DNA of 64,000 bases from Sphingomonas horti (GTDB lineage: Bacteria > Pseudomonadota > Alphaproteobacteria > Sphingomonadales > Sphingomonadaceae): assembly GCF_009753715.1 (NCBI RefSeq), contig NZ_WQMS01000014.1, forward strand, positions 87,350-151,349, read 5' to 3'. The notes below the pieces were generated by a model. The model ran no database searches. It was not told the DNA's origin and saw only the letters and a list, made by a program, of their open reading frames with translations. The position numbers and the translations under genes are program-made. Of the stretch, positions 1-9,653 are shown piece after piece; positions within the stretch are counted from its first letter, which is position 1, and every line of letters starts with the position of its first letter.

Positions 1-152
1 CGCTTGGGGAGGGGGACCGCCGAAGGCGGTGGAGGGGCCCTTCCCCCGGGCTCGGGCCGGGGGAAGGGTGTTTCCGCCCGCTTTGCGGCCGGCCCCTCCA
101 CCACTCGCCTGCGGCGAGCGGCCCCCCTCCCCTGCTGCGCAGGGGAGGAACT
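1..152. repeat. Family A palindromic repeat, copy 1 (cut by window start)
   Basis: GC-rich element just downstream of the murG stop. It has the family A architecture: a terminal self-complementary stem (CCTCCCC..GGGGAGG type at the right end), then GTGGAGGGGCC and its inverse GGCCCCTCCACC around an inner loop. The left end is outside or at the edge of the window. Three more copies lie at 3685-3843, 39533-39677 and 45904-46062. It separates murG from whatever follows in the dcw cluster and may act as a terminator or processing hairpin. Confidence 0.75.
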
Positions 153-167
153 GGATGCCAACGCCCC

Positions 168-1253
168 TCACCCCCCGATCTCCTCGATCAGGTCGGCAAG
201 GGCCTTGACCGCGTCGGGGCGGCCGCAGCCTTTCGCGCGGCGGGCGGCGTTGGCGAGGGCTTCGGGCTCCAGTCCCAGTTTCTGCATCTGCTTCGCGAGC
301 TCGACCGGCGTGAACCGCGATTGCGGGATCGAGCGGGCGCCGCCGGCTTCGACCAATTCCTTCGCATTGTAGGTCTGGTGATCGTCGGTCGCCGCCGCGA
401 ACGGCACCAGGATCGCGGGCCGTCCCGCCGCCGCCAGCTCCGCCACCGTCGAGGCGCCCGATCGGGCGATGACGAGATGCGCGCGTCCCAGTCGCTCGGG
501 CAGGTCGGGCAGGTAGGTGGCGAGCTCGGCCGGAATTCCCTGATCGGCATAGCGGGCACGGACCCGATCGATATCCTCGGCGCGCGCTTGGTGCGTCACC
601 TGCAGCCGCGCGCGGAACACCGGCGGCAGCAGCCCCAGCCCTTCCGGCACCACGTCGGACAGGATCGTCGCGCCCTGGCTGCCGCCGGTCACCAGCACCC
701 GGAACACGCCGTCATGGTCGAGCGCAGGATAGGGCTTGTCGCGCAGCTCCAGCACTTCGCGGCGCACCGGATTGCCGACCAGCCGCACCTTCATCGCGGC
801 CTTGGAAGGGAGCCGCTGGATGTCCGGATAGGCGGTCGCGACGGCGTCCACCTTGCCCGCGACCAGCCGATTGACGCGGCCCAGCACCGCGTTCTGCTCG
901 TGCACCGCGGTCGGGATCTTCGCCTCGAACGCGGCGAGCAGGGCGGGCAGCGCCGGATAGCCGCCAAAGCCCATCACCGCCGCGGGCTGGAATTCCCGGA
1001 ACAGCCGCAGCGCCTGTCGGCGCCCGGCCAGGATGGCGCGCCCGGCGCGCAGCCAGCCGACCGGTCCGCCGCCCAGCCGTCCAGCCGGCAGCACATGCGT
1101 GTCGACATTCTCGAACAGGCCGGGAAAGCGCGTGCCGCGCTCGTCCGTCACCAGCGCGACATCATGGCCGCGCCGCATCAGCTCTTCCGCCAATGCGTGC
1201 GCGGGCACCATGTGCCCGCCGGTGCCGCCTGCTGCGAGGATGAATTGACTCAT
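168..1253 (-). CDS. murG: UDP-N-acetylglucosamine--N-acetylmuramyl-(pentapeptide) pyrophosphoryl-undecaprenol GlcNAc transferase MurG
   Basis: Membrane-associated GT28 glycosyltransferase that adds GlcNAc to lipid I to make lipid II at the inner face of the membrane. The 361-residue length is normal. The N-terminal glycine loop GGTGGH (residues 9-14) and the C-terminal donor-binding segment with SGASTVAE and a following GRP are present. The ATG at 1253 overlaps the end of ftsW by 4 bp (ATGA); reading frame continues upstream inside ftsW but that part is a shadow. It is the last dcw gene seen here; a family A repeat follows the stop by 15 bp. Confidence 0.97.
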   Translation of the reverse strand: MSQFILAAGGTGGHMVPAHALAEELMRRGHDVALVTDERGTRFPGLFENVDTHVLPAGRLGGGPVGWLRAGRAILAGRRQALRLFREFQPAAVMGFGGYPALPALLAAFEAKIPTAVHEQNAVLGRVNRLVAGKVDAVATAYPDIQRLPSKAAMKVRLVGNPVRREVLELRDKPYPALDHDGVFRVLVTGGSQGATILSDVVPEGLGLLPPVFRARLQVTHQARAEDIDRVRARYADQGIPAELATYLPDLPERLGRAHLVIARSGASTVAELAAAGRPAILVPFAAATDDHQTYNAKELVEAGGARSIPQSRFTPVELAKQMQKLGLEPEALANAARRAKGCGRPDAVKALADLIEEIGG

Positions 1254-2449
1254 CGCTGCCCGCCCCATTTCACGACATAGGGGGAGCGGTGCAGGTACGG
1301 GTTCCGCCTGGTGAAGGCGAGCAGCAGGCCGAGGCCGATCGCCAGCGCGATCATCGACGATCCGCCATAGCTGATCAGCGGCAGGGTCATCCCCTTGGAC
1401 GGCGCGAGCTGCAGGTTCACCGCCATGTTGATCGTCGCCTGCACGCCGATCTGCGTGGTCAGGCCGGCCGCCGCCAGCATCGTGAACGAGTCTTCCTCGT
1501 CCAGCAGCTTCAGGAACACGCGCACGACCACGGCAAGGTAAATCAGGGCCACCGCCAGGCAGGCAATCAGCCCGAATTCCTCGCCGATCACCGAATAGAT
1601 ATAGTCGGTATGCGCTTCGGGCAGCTGGAACTTGGCGACGCCGCCACCAGGGCCGGTGCCGAACAGTCCGCCGCCGGTGATCGTCGCATGCGCCTTGTCG
1701 ACCTGGTAGGTATCGCCCTCGCCATAGATGAAATTGTCGATCCGGCTCGTCGCGACCGGGTAGAACAGATAGGCGCAGACGATCCCCCCGAAGCCGGCGC
1801 CGACCAGCCCGCCGATCACGCGCGCCGACACGCCCGACAGCAGCAGCAGCGCCATCCACATCGTGCCGAACACGATCGTCTGGCCGAAATCGGGCTGCTT
1901 CATCAGCAGGATCGCGATCACGCCCAGCAGCGCGCCGGTCAGCGGCACGACCGGCAGGCTCTTGTCCTGCTGGCGCAGCGACAGCAGCCAGGCCAAGCTG
2001 ACGACGAACAGCGGCTTCAGGAATTCCGACGGCTGGAATTGCGTGAAGCCGACGCCGATCCAGCGCGTCGCGCCGTTCTTCTCGAAGCCGATCAGCGGAA
2101 CGGCGGCAAGCATCACCGTCATGAACGCGGCGCCGGCCAGCGCGAAGCGCCGGGCGGTCGCCTTGGGCAGCATCGAGATGCCGAGCATCACCGGCACGCT
2201 CAGCACGACCCAGAACAGCTGGCGCCAGAAATAATGGAGCGGCGCGAAGCTCACGCCCGCGCCCGAATAGCGATGCGCGGCGGACGGGCTGGCGGCGGCC
2301 ACCGCGACGAGGCCGATCGAGATCAGCACCGTGATCAGGATCAGCAGCACGCGGTCGATTTCCCAGAACCAGAGGCCCAGCGGGCTCCGGTCGGCACGGC
2401 CGAGGCGCGTGACCTGTTTCTTGCGCCGGATCGCTGCGGTGTCGGTCAT
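1250..2449 (-). CDS. ftsW: Septal peptidoglycan polymerase FtsW (SEDS family)
   Basis: 399-residue polytopic membrane protein of the SEDS family, the lipid II polymerase that works with FtsI in septal wall synthesis. About ten hydrophobic segments follow a short basic cytoplasmic N-terminus; the conserved C-terminal block with LPLISYGGSS is present. The start overlaps the murD stop by 4 bp and the stop overlaps murG, so translation is coupled. Position between murD and murG is the standard dcw order. Confidence 0.96.
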   Translation of the reverse strand: MTDTAAIRRKKQVTRLGRADRSPLGLWFWEIDRVLLILITVLISIGLVAVAAASPSAAHRYSGAGVSFAPLHYFWRQLFWVVLSVPVMLGISMLPKATARRFALAGAAFMTVMLAAVPLIGFEKNGATRWIGVGFTQFQPSEFLKPLFVVSLAWLLSLRQQDKSLPVVPLTGALLGVIAILLMKQPDFGQTIVFGTMWMALLLLSGVSARVIGGLVGAGFGGIVCAYLFYPVATSRIDNFIYGEGDTYQVDKAHATITGGGLFGTGPGGGVAKFQLPEAHTDYIYSVIGEEFGLIACLAVALIYLAVVVRVFLKLLDEEDSFTMLAAAGLTTQIGVQATINMAVNLQLAPSKGMTLPLISYGGSSMIALAIGLGLLLAFTRRNPYLHRSPYVVKWGGQR

Positions 2450-3981
2450 TGCAATGCCCCCACGGCCGCGCGGAAAGCCTCCCCGCGCGCTTCATAGTCC
2501 CTGAACTGATCGAACGACGCGCAGGCCGGCGACAGCAGCACCGTGTCCCCCGGCTCCGCGTCGTCGGCGGCGCGCCGCACCGCCTCATCGAGCATGCCGC
2601 ATTCGGCCACCGGCATGTGCGGCTCAAGCAGCCGCGCGAACATCGCCCCCGCCTCGCCGATCGTATAGGCCGAGCGGACATGCCCGAAATGCGGCGCGCA
2701 GGCGTCGAGATCGTCGGTCTTGGCGAGCCCGCCCAAAATCCACCGCACCTTCGGAAACGCCGCCAGCGCCGGCGCGGTCGAAGTCGGGTTGGTCGCCTTG
2801 CTGTCGTTCACGAACAGCACGCCGGAGTGCTCGGCGACGCGCTCCATGCGGTGGGGAAGGCCGGGATATGTGCGGAGGGCCGTGGCCCACGCCTCATCAG
2901 ACTGAGGAACGCCGTGACGGCTCAGAAGCGCATAGCAAGCAGCAACCGCAGCCACCAAGTTCATCGCGTTATGGGGGCCTTGCAAAGTTGGGAAATCAGA
3001 TTGCGAGCCGTAGATATCGTCTCCGACGAGCAAGGTATTCACGGTGGTTTCATCTGCACGCAAGAGACGCTTCTTCGTACTGTCGCACAGGCTGACGCCG
3101 TCACCGACCCAAACGCCAAACCCGGTCTCCACAACTCGCGACACAAATCGAGCAGCTAGGGCGCGGGAAGGTGGATCGTCGCCGACGATGACAGCAGACC
3201 CACCAACCGACTGCATCTCGAACAGCCGCGCCTTCGAGGCCGCATAGGCTTCGAAGCTCCCATACCGGTCGAGATGATCCGGCGTGATGTTGAGGAGCAC
3301 CGCGACGTCGCAGTCGAGGCTGTAGGTCAGGTCGATCTGGTAGCTGGAGAGCTCCAGCACATAGACGCCGCCTTCCGGTAGCGCGTCCTGCGCGAGGATC
3401 GGCAGGCCGATATTGCCGCCCATCAGCGCCGGCACGCCCGCCGTCTTCAGGATATGGGTGACGAGCGCGGTCGTGGTCGACTTGCCGTTGGTGCCGGTGA
3501 TGCCGACCACCTTGTGCGCCGGCATCCCGCTCCGCGCCTGGGCGAACAACTCGATGTCGCCGATCAGCGGGACGCCGAACTTCGCCGCATGCGCCGCGAT
3601 CGGGTGGCGGTTGATCGGCACGCCGGGGGAAACGACCACGCCGGCAAAGCCGGTGAGGTCGAGGCTGAGGGGGTCGGCGACGTAAAGCTCCTCCCCTCGC
3701 GGCGCGAGGGGAGGGGGACCGCCGGCGGAGCCGGTGGTGGAGGGGCCCGCAGCGTAGCGGAGGGTGTCTCCGCCCGCTTCGCGGTCGGCCCCTCCACCAT
3801 GCTTCGCATGGTCCCCCTCCCCTGCAGAGCAGGGGAGGAGCTTAGACCGCGCCTCTTCCTTCTCATCCCACGCCCACACGCTCGCGCCGCTCGCCAGCAA
3901 CGCGTCGACCGTCGCCAGCCCGGAGCGCGCCAGCCCCAGCACCGCATACCGCTTCCCGGCCCAGGCGCGCGACGTGATCAT
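2446..3981 (-). CDS. murD: UDP-N-acetylmuramoylalanine--D-glutamate ligase MurD, with a 53-residue repeat-encoded insert
   Basis: Cytoplasmic Mur ligase that adds D-Glu to UDP-MurNAc-L-Ala. The Rossmann N-terminal domain starts with VLGLARSG, the ATP loop GTNGKS is at residues 163-168, and the C-terminal block [12 protein letters not shown] is intact. The protein has 511 residues against about 440-460 in the family. The excess is residues 47-99, exactly encoded by a family A palindromic repeat (3685-3843, 159 bp), located between the second strand of the UDP-binding domain and the segment [14 protein letters not shown]. Frame and all catalytic motifs are preserved, so the gene is probably functional. 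Bases about 2890-3210 (residues 258-363) are visibly less GC-rich than the rest of the gene. Coupled by 4-bp overlaps to mraY and ftsW. Confidence 0.95.
   Translation of the reverse strand: MITSRAWAGKRYAVLGLARSGLATVDALLASGASVWAWDEKEEARSKLLPCSAGEGDHAKHGGGADREAGGDTLRYAAGPSTTGSAGGPPPLAPRGEELYVADPLSLDLTGFAGVVVSPGVPINRHPIAAHAAKFGVPLIGDIELFAQARSGMPAHKVVGITGTNGKSTTTALVTHILKTAGVPALMGGNIGLPILAQDALPEGGVYVLELSSYQIDLTYSLDCDVAVLLNITPDHLDRYGSFEAYAASKARLFEMQSVGGSAVIVGDDPPSRALAARFVSRVVETGFGVWVGDGVSLCDSTKKRLLRADETTVNTLLVGDDIYGSQSDFPTLQGPHNAMNLVAAVAACYALLSRHGVPQSDEAWATALRTYPGLPHRMERVAEHSGVLFVNDSKATNPTSTAPALAAFPKVRWILGGLAKTDDLDACAPHFGHVRSAYTIGEAGAMFARLLEPHMPVAECGMLDEAVRRAADDAEPGDTVLLSPACASFDQFRDYEARGEAFRAAVGALQ
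3685..3843. repeat. Family A palindromic repeat, copy 2, inserted in frame in murD
   Basis: The 159-bp element begins AAGCTCCTCCCCT and ends with the inverse AGGGGAGGAGCTT. Inside are GTGGTGGAGGGGCC and its inverse GGCCCCTCCACCA. The length is divisible by three and the frame used by murD has no stop; it encodes a Gly/Pro/Ala/Arg-rich peptide starting [18 protein letters not shown]. Other copies lie between genes. Confidence 0.9.
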
Positions 3982-5048
3982 CTGACCTTCAGCGTCGACA
4001 GGCCGGCCAGCGCCAGCACCAGGGCGATGATCCAGAAGCGGATCACGACGGTCGGCTCGCTCCAGCCGAGCTGCTCGAAATGGTGGTGGATCGGCGCCAT
4101 CTTGAACACGCGCTTGCCGGTGCGTTTGTAGAAGAAGACCTGGATGATGACCGACAGCGCTTCCACCACGAACAGTCCGCCTATGATCCCCAGCACGATC
4201 TCATGGTGCGCGACGACCGCGATTGTGCCGAGCGCGCCGCCCAGCGCCAGGCTGCCGGTATCGCCCATGAAGACGGCGGCCGGCGGCGCGTTGAACCAGA
4301 GAAAGGCAAGCCCCGCCCCCGCAATCGCGCCGCAGAACAGCGCCAGGTCGCCCGCGCCCGGCACGTGCGGAATGCCCAGATAGGCGGCGAACTTCGCGTT
4401 GCCGACCAGGTAGGTGATCACCATGAACGCGACGGAGGCGATGATCACCGGCATGGTCGCCAGCCCGTCGAGCCCGTCGGTCAGGTTCACGGCATTGCCG
4501 AACGCGACGATCGTGAAGGCCGCAAAGACGATATAGAACCAGCCGATGTCCGCGACCGGCTGCGCGATGAAAGGCAGCCACAGGTGCGTGCCGTTGTGCC
4601 GCACGATCAGCCAGGCGGCGATGCCGGCGATCAGGAATTCGAGCAGCAGCCGCACCCGGCCGGACACGCCGGCGGTGGTCGCCTTGCGCACCTTGTCCCA
4701 ATCGTCGAGGAACCCGATCGCGCCGAAGCCGAGCGTCACTGCCAGACACGCCCAGACATAGGGATTGCGCGGGTCCATCCACAGCAGCAGCGAGACGGTC
4801 AGCGCAGTCAGGATCATCAGCCCGCCCATCGTCGGCGTGCCGCGTTTGGCGAGATGCGTCTGCGGCCCGTCGGTGCGGATCGGCTGGCCCTTGCCCTGAC
4901 GCAGCCGCAACCAACCGATGAACTTCGGCCCGATGATCAGGCCCAGGAACAGCGCTGTCGCGACCGCCCCGCCCGCGCGAAAGCTCAAATAGCGGATCAG
5001 GTTCAGGACGCCGGGAAAGCCGAGCTGCTCCGCGATCAGGTAAAGCAT
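3978..5048 (-). CDS. mraY: Phospho-N-acetylmuramoyl-pentapeptide-transferase MraY
   Basis: Integral membrane enzyme that transfers phospho-MurNAc-pentapeptide to undecaprenyl phosphate, giving lipid I. 356 residues and about ten membrane segments, as usual. The catalytic region [10 protein letters not shown] and the histidine-rich loop APIHHHFE are present. The start codon shares one base with the murF stop (TAATG) and its stop overlaps the murD start by 4 bp, so it is embedded in the coupled dcw operon. Confidence 0.97.
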   Translation of the reverse strand: MLYLIAEQLGFPGVLNLIRYLSFRAGGAVATALFLGLIIGPKFIGWLRLRQGKGQPIRTDGPQTHLAKRGTPTMGGLMILTALTVSLLLWMDPRNPYVWACLAVTLGFGAIGFLDDWDKVRKATTAGVSGRVRLLLEFLIAGIAAWLIVRHNGTHLWLPFIAQPVADIGWFYIVFAAFTIVAFGNAVNLTDGLDGLATMPVIIASVAFMVITYLVGNAKFAAYLGIPHVPGAGDLALFCGAIAGAGLAFLWFNAPPAAVFMGDTGSLALGGALGTIAVVAHHEIVLGIIGGLFVVEALSVIIQVFFYKRTGKRVFKMAPIHHHFEQLGWSEPTVVIRFWIIALVLALAGLSTLKVR

Positions 5049-6442
5049 TAGCCTCTGTCTGCCTCCGCCAGTGCCCCGGCGCCAAGCTCGGCAACCAGCC
5101 GGCCCAGCCCCACGGAGTTCGACGCCTTGATGAGAACCGCGTCGCCCGCGCCGACATGCCCCTTGAGAGCGTCGAGCGCAGCTGCGGCGGCGGGCACATG
5201 CGCGAACTCGATCGTCCCCTCAAGTTCTTTCGCCAGCGGCGCCATCTCGTCCCCGACGAGCAGTGCAAAATCGACGTTGGCTGCCCGGATCGGCTCGGCC
5301 AGCTCGGCGTGGAAGCGGGGCCCATGCTCGCCCAGCTCGCGCATCGCGCCCAGAACGGCGATGCGGCGCCGGGCCTCGCCGTCGCCCAGCATTTTCAGCG
5401 TCGCGCGCATCGAGGCCGGGTTAGCGTTGTAGCTTTCGTCGATCACCAGCGCGGTGCCGCCCGGCACTTCCACCGGCACCCGCGCGCCTCGCCCGGCCAT
5501 TCCCGGAAGCTCGGCGATGGCAAGGCCCGCAACGGCCAGGTCCGCGCCCGCTGCCTCGACCGCGGCGATCACCGCCAGCGCGTTCGATACCCAATGCTCG
5601 CCCGGCTGGCCGATCGTCATCGTCAGGCTCGCTTCGGGCAATTGCACGGAAACCAGCGTGCCGCCGGCCTTTGCCGGCACGCGCTCCTGCGCCCGCACGT
5701 CCGCGCCCTCGCCCAGCCCGAAGGTCAGCACCCGCGCGCCGTGCGCGTTCGCCGCCTCGGCCAGGATCGCGCATTGCGGCGAGTCATAGGGGATGATCGC
5801 GGTGCCGCCCGGCTCCAGCCCCTCGAAAATCTCCGCCTTCGCGCGCGCGATCGCCTCGATCGATCCCAGCATCTCGATATGCGCGGGTGCGATCGTGGTG
5901 ACGACGGCGATGTGCGGCCGCACCAACCGGGTCAGCGCCGCGATCTCGCCTTCATGGTTCATGCCCATCTCGAACACGCCGAAGCGCGTCCCCTCCGGCA
6001 TCCGGGCAAGGCTCAGCGGCACGCCGGTATGGTTGTTGTAGCTTTTCAGCGATCGGTGGGCACGGCCGGGCGCGATGCGGTCGAACGCCGCGAACAACGC
6101 TTCCTTCGTGCCCGTCTTGCCCACCGACCCCGTGACGCCGACGATCTTCGCCGCCGTGCGCGCCCTCCCTGCGATCCCGAGGGCATCCAGCGCCGCGCGC
6201 GTGTCGGCGACCAGAATATGGGGATAAGGCACCGGCCGGGCGACGATCGCCCCTGCCGCCCCTTGCGCGAAAGCCTGATCGACGAAGCGATGCCCGTCCG
6301 TCGTCTCGCCAGGCAATGCGATGAACAGATCGCCCGCCCCCACCTCGCGCGAATCGAACGCGACGCCGGCCGTGATGAAATCGGCCGAGGCAACGCCCGA
6401 AACGGCAGCCGCGACCTCGGCGGAGGTCCACAGCGCGGTCAT
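5048..6442 (-). CDS. murF: UDP-N-acetylmuramoyl-tripeptide--D-alanyl-D-alanine ligase MurF
   Basis: Cytoplasmic Mur ligase that adds D-Ala-D-Ala to UDP-MurNAc-tripeptide. 464 residues. The N-terminal FDSREV segment, the ATP loop [13 protein letters not shown] (about residues 103-115) and the C-terminal ligase part with DESYNANP are intact. Its ATG overlaps by 4 bp the stop of a 35-codon reading frame that bridges the gap from murE (see 6439-6546). Downstream it shares one base with mraY. Confidence 0.97.
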   Translation of the reverse strand: MTALWTSAEVAAAVSGVASADFITAGVAFDSREVGAGDLFIALPGETTDGHRFVDQAFAQGAAGAIVARPVPYPHILVADTRAALDALGIAGRARTAAKIVGVTGSVGKTGTKEALFAAFDRIAPGRAHRSLKSYNNHTGVPLSLARMPEGTRFGVFEMGMNHEGEIAALTRLVRPHIAVVTTIAPAHIEMLGSIEAIARAKAEIFEGLEPGGTAIIPYDSPQCAILAEAANAHGARVLTFGLGEGADVRAQERVPAKAGGTLVSVQLPEASLTMTIGQPGEHWVSNALAVIAAVEAAGADLAVAGLAIAELPGMAGRGARVPVEVPGGTALVIDESYNANPASMRATLKMLGDGEARRRIAVLGAMRELGEHGPRFHAELAEPIRAANVDFALLVGDEMAPLAKELEGTIEFAHVPAAAAALDALKGHVGAGDAVLIKASNSVGLGRLVAELGAGALAEADRG

Positions 6443-6546
6443 CTAAGCCCCTCCCCTTCAGGGGAGGGGTTGGGGTGAAGCGGACCACAACCCTTCGGTG
6501 CGGACCCGAGTGCGCTGGCGATTAAGGCCAGGACGATCCCCCTCAT
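6439..6546 (-). CDS. Putative 35-residue leader/coupling peptide bridging murE and murF
   Basis: The roughly 100-bp gap between murE and murF is exactly spanned by an open frame of 35 codons. Its ATG overlaps the murE TGA and its TGA overlaps the murF ATG, both as ATGA. The peptide begins MRGIVLALIASALGSA, which looks like a short hydrophobic signal-like segment, and ends in [11 protein letters not shown], encoded by a small palindrome (6448-6469). There is no homology that I can recognise. It may be a real small peptide, or only a translation bridge that keeps ribosomes moving from murE to murF after a repeat entered the gap, or chance. Confidence 0.4.
   Translation of the reverse strand: MRGIVLALIASALGSAPKGCGPLHPNPSPEGEGLR
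6448..6469. repeat. Short perfect palindrome between murE and murF
   Basis: Arms CCCCTCCCCT and AGGGGAGGGG (10 bp, perfect) with a 2-base loop. It resembles the terminal stems of the longer family A and B repeats and may be a minimal member or remnant. Confidence 0.7.
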
Positions 6547-7961
6547 GCCGCGCACTCCCGCGCGACGGTGACGTCGTCGAACGGCAGCACGCGGTCGCCG
6601 ACGATCTGGCCCTGTTCGTGGCCCTTGCCGGCCAGCAGCACGACGTCGTCGCCGGTCGCCATCGCCACCGCTTCGGCGATCGCTTCGCGGCGGCCCGGGA
6701 CTTCGCGCGCGTCGGGCGCGCCGGCGAGGATGTCGCGGCGGATCGCGGCCGGGTCCTCGCTCCGCGGATTGTCGTCGGTGACGATGACGACATCCCCCGC
6801 CTGCGTCGCCACGCGCCCCATGTCCGGCCTTTTGCCCTGGTCGCGGTCGCCGCCCGCTCCGAACACGATGATCAGCCGACCCTTGGTGTGGGGCCGCAGC
6901 GCCGCCGCCGCCGCCTCGATCGCGTCGGGCGTGTGCGCGTAATCGACATAGACCGGCGCGCCGGCGCGCGTGATCGCCGCCCGCTCCAGCCGGCCGCGCA
7001 CCGGGGTCACGCGCGCGAGGTGATCGAGCGTCCGGCCCAGCTGCCCCCCGGTCGCGATCGCCAGGCCCGCCGCCACGCACGCGTTCGCCGCCTGATAGGC
7101 GCCGATCAGCGGCAGCATGACCTTGTAGCTCCTGCCGTCCGCCTCGATCATCAGCTGCTGGCCCAGCCGCGAGGGCGTGCGCGACACCAGCCGCAACGCC
7201 TCACCTCGCTCACCGACCGTCAGCACACGCAATCCCCTGGCCCGGGCGACCTCGATCACCTTTTGCGAATGCGCGCCATCGTCGGCCCAGACAACCGCCG
7301 CCCCGTCCTCATCCACAACTTCTTCGAACAGGCGCAGCTTGGCGGCGAAATAGCTGTCCATGTCGCCGTGATAGTCGAGATGATCGCGGCTGAGGTTGGT
7401 GAAGCCGGCGGCGCGCACCGGCAGACCCTCGGTCCGCTTCTGGTCGAGCCCGTGGCTCGATGCTTCGAAGGAGAGATGGGTCACGCCCTCGCGCTTCAGC
7501 CCGGCGACGTTCGACAGGAAGGTGACGATGTCGGGCGTGGTCAGCCCCGTCAGCACCTGGTCGTGGGCGGTGGTGACGCCCAGCGTGCCGATCGACGCGG
7601 CATTGTGCCCGGCCAGCCGCCAGAGCTGCCGCGTCAGCTCGACGCTCGACGTCTTGCCGTTGGTGCCGGTGACGGCGACCGTCACGTCCGGATAAGGCGC
7701 GAAGAACCGGGCGGCGAGCAGCGCGAAGGCGCGGCGCGGCTCCGAAGCGGCGATGTGCGGCGCGCCTTCGACGCGCGCTTCCGGCCGCGCGACGATCGCG
7801 GCGGCGCCCGACGCGATCGCCTGGGGGATGAAGTCCTCGCCGTTGAAGCGCGCGCCCTTGAAGGCGCCGAAAATCGTGCCCGGGGCCACCTTGCGGTGGT
7901 CGATCGCGAAGCCGGTTACCTCAATCGGGGAATCGATGCCGGCCAGGTCGCTGAGCCGCAT
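6543..7961 (-). CDS. murE: UDP-N-acetylmuramoyl-L-alanyl-D-glutamate--2,6-diaminopimelate ligase MurE
   Basis: Cytoplasmic Mur ligase that adds meso-diaminopimelate to UDP-MurNAc-dipeptide. 472 residues. The ATP loop GTNGKTSS is at residues 99-106, and the motif DNPR in the C-terminal domain is the signature of the meso-DAP adding (Gram-negative) type rather than the lysine type. It lies 3 bp after the ftsI stop. Confidence 0.97.
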   Translation of the reverse strand: MRLSDLAGIDSPIEVTGFAIDHRKVAPGTIFGAFKGARFNGEDFIPQAIASGAAAIVARPEARVEGAPHIAASEPRRAFALLAARFFAPYPDVTVAVTGTNGKTSSVELTRQLWRLAGHNAASIGTLGVTTAHDQVLTGLTTPDIVTFLSNVAGLKREGVTHLSFEASSHGLDQKRTEGLPVRAAGFTNLSRDHLDYHGDMDSYFAAKLRLFEEVVDEDGAAVVWADDGAHSQKVIEVARARGLRVLTVGERGEALRLVSRTPSRLGQQLMIEADGRSYKVMLPLIGAYQAANACVAAGLAIATGGQLGRTLDHLARVTPVRGRLERAAITRAGAPVYVDYAHTPDAIEAAAAALRPHTKGRLIIVFGAGGDRDQGKRPDMGRVATQAGDVVIVTDDNPRSEDPAAIRRDILAGAPDAREVPGRREAIAEAVAMATGDDVVLLAGKGHEQGQIVGDRVLPFDDVTVARECAA

Positions 7962-7964
7962 CGA

Positions 7965-9653
7965 TCATTCTTCCTTCTCATGGATATAGGGCAGCACCTC
8001 GGCCATGTTCGCCTCCCGGTTCGGGTCCGGCATCACGCCCAGCATCGGTCCGATCCGGCTGATCACGCCCGAGATGACAGGCGCGACGTTCCAGCCGGCC
8101 GTGTGGAAGCCGTAGGTATCCTTGGTGGCCTTGGGATCGTCCAGCATCGCCACCACCACATAGCGCGGCGCCTCCATCGGGAACACACCGGCAAAGGTCG
8201 TGACCACCGAACCACTGGTGTAGCGGCCGCCGACAATCTTCTCTGCCGTGCCGGTCTTGCCGCCGACGCGGTAGCCGGGCGCGTCCGCCTTGCGGCCGGT
8301 GCCTTTCATTACGACCAGGCGCAGCAGCGCGCGCATCTTGTACGAGGTCTCGGCGGAAAAGACGCGCTCGCCCTTCGGCACCGGCCGGCCGGCATCATGC
8401 TTCAGCAGCGTCGCCGGCCGCCAAAAGCCGCCGTTGAACAAGGTGGCATAGCCGGTCGCGAGGTGGAGCGGCGAAACGGCAATGCCGTGGCCGTAGCCGA
8501 CCGTCATCGTCGCAATGTCTCCCCAATTGGCGCCGGGCGTGAGCGGCCGGCCACGCTCGGGCAGCTCGATCGAAACCTTTTCAAGGAAATGCATCCGCCG
8601 CAGCCATTCGCGCTGCCGCGCCGCGCCGACCTGCGCCGCGATCTGCGCAGTGCCGATGTTCGACGATTCCTGCATGATCTGCGCGACCGTGCAGGAGCCG
8701 CCGAACGGATGGGTGTCGGTGATCGAGAAGCGGCCGGCCTGCAGCACGCGCGGGCAATTATAGGTCTGGCCGAAGCTGGTGATGATGCCGTCGTCCATGG
8801 CCATTGCGACGGTGAACGGCTTGAAGGTCGATCCGAGCTCGTACACGCCCAGCGTCGCGCGGTTGAACGCCGCATCCGGCCCCTGCTGCGCCGGCTTGTT
8901 GGGGTTCAGCTCGGGCATCGACGTCAGCGCGACGACCTCGCCGGTCTGGATGTCCATCACGACCCCGGCTGCGCCGATCGCGCTGAACTTCGCCATCGCC
9001 GCGCCCAGCTCCGCCTCCAGCGCCTGCTGGACCCGGCTGTCGATCGACAGCATCACGCCGGTGCCGCGCGCGGAGCCGGTCAGCTCGCTCTCCAGCACCT
9101 TTTCCATGCCGGAGACGCCCTGGCCGTCGAAATTGGTGAAGCCGAGCACGTGCGCGGCGAGCATGCCCTGCGGGTAGATGCGCTCCGGCTCGCGGCCGAG
9201 GTCGATGCCCGGCTCGCCCAGCCGGTTGACCGCCGCGACCAGCTCCGGCGTGGCGCGGCGGCGCAGATAAGTGAAGGTCAGCTTCGAATTCAGGATCTTC
9301 AGATATTCGGCCGCGCTCCGCTCCGGCATTAGCTGAGCGAGCGAGATCGCAAGCGCGCGCTTGTCGCCGATCACCTTTTCCGGATGCACGCCGATCGACC
9401 AGGCCTCGATGGTCTGCGCGAGCGGGATCCCGTTGCGGTCGAGGATGTCGCCGCGCGCGATCGCCGAGATATGGGCGCGGTTGGTGCTGTTGTCCGCAAA
9501 TACCGCCAGATACGCGATCCGCAGCCCGATCATCGCGGTCGCGCCGACGAACAGCAGCATCAGCAGCATCAGCCGGACATGCGCCAACGCGAGCTCGGGC
9601 CGGCGCTCCGGAAGCGCGCGGAGCTGGATCGGGCTGGGCGCGGCGGTGGCCAT
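7965..9653 (-). CDS. ftsI: Septal peptidoglycan transpeptidase FtsI (PBP3, class B PBP)
   Basis: Class B penicillin-binding protein that cross-links septal wall with FtsW. 562 residues: short cytoplasmic N-terminus, one membrane anchor at about residues 25-45, PBP dimer domain, then transpeptidase domain. The active serine is S275 in STFK, followed by an SSN motif and KTGT at about residue 465. It shares one base with the ftsL-like gene upstream. Confidence 0.97.
   Translation of the reverse strand: MATAAPSPIQLRALPERRPELALAHVRLMLLMLLFVGATAMIGLRIAYLAVFADNSTNRAHISAIARGDILDRNGIPLAQTIEAWSIGVHPEKVIGDKRALAISLAQLMPERSAAEYLKILNSKLTFTYLRRRATPELVAAVNRLGEPGIDLGREPERIYPQGMLAAHVLGFTNFDGQGVSGMEKVLESELTGSARGTGVMLSIDSRVQQALEAELGAAMAKFSAIGAAGVVMDIQTGEVVALTSMPELNPNKPAQQGPDAAFNRATLGVYELGSTFKPFTVAMAMDDGIITSFGQTYNCPRVLQAGRFSITDTHPFGGSCTVAQIMQESSNIGTAQIAAQVGAARQREWLRRMHFLEKVSIELPERGRPLTPGANWGDIATMTVGYGHGIAVSPLHLATGYATLFNGGFWRPATLLKHDAGRPVPKGERVFSAETSYKMRALLRLVVMKGTGRKADAPGYRVGGKTGTAEKIVGGRYTSGSVVTTFAGVFPMEAPRYVVVAMLDDPKATKDTYGFHTAGWNVAPVISGVISRIGPMLGVMPDPNREANMAEVLPYIHEKEE

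Noticed and set aside
1254..2681. murG frame continuing upstream into ftsW
   Set aside because: MurG starts at MSQFILAAGGTGGH; the rest is an out-of-frame reading of ftsW.
6498..9332. Long + strand open frame opposite murE and ftsI (944 codons)
   Set aside because: High-GC shadow of the real genes: rich in Arg/His/Gln/Asp with no domain, and murE/ftsI have complete motifs on the other strand.
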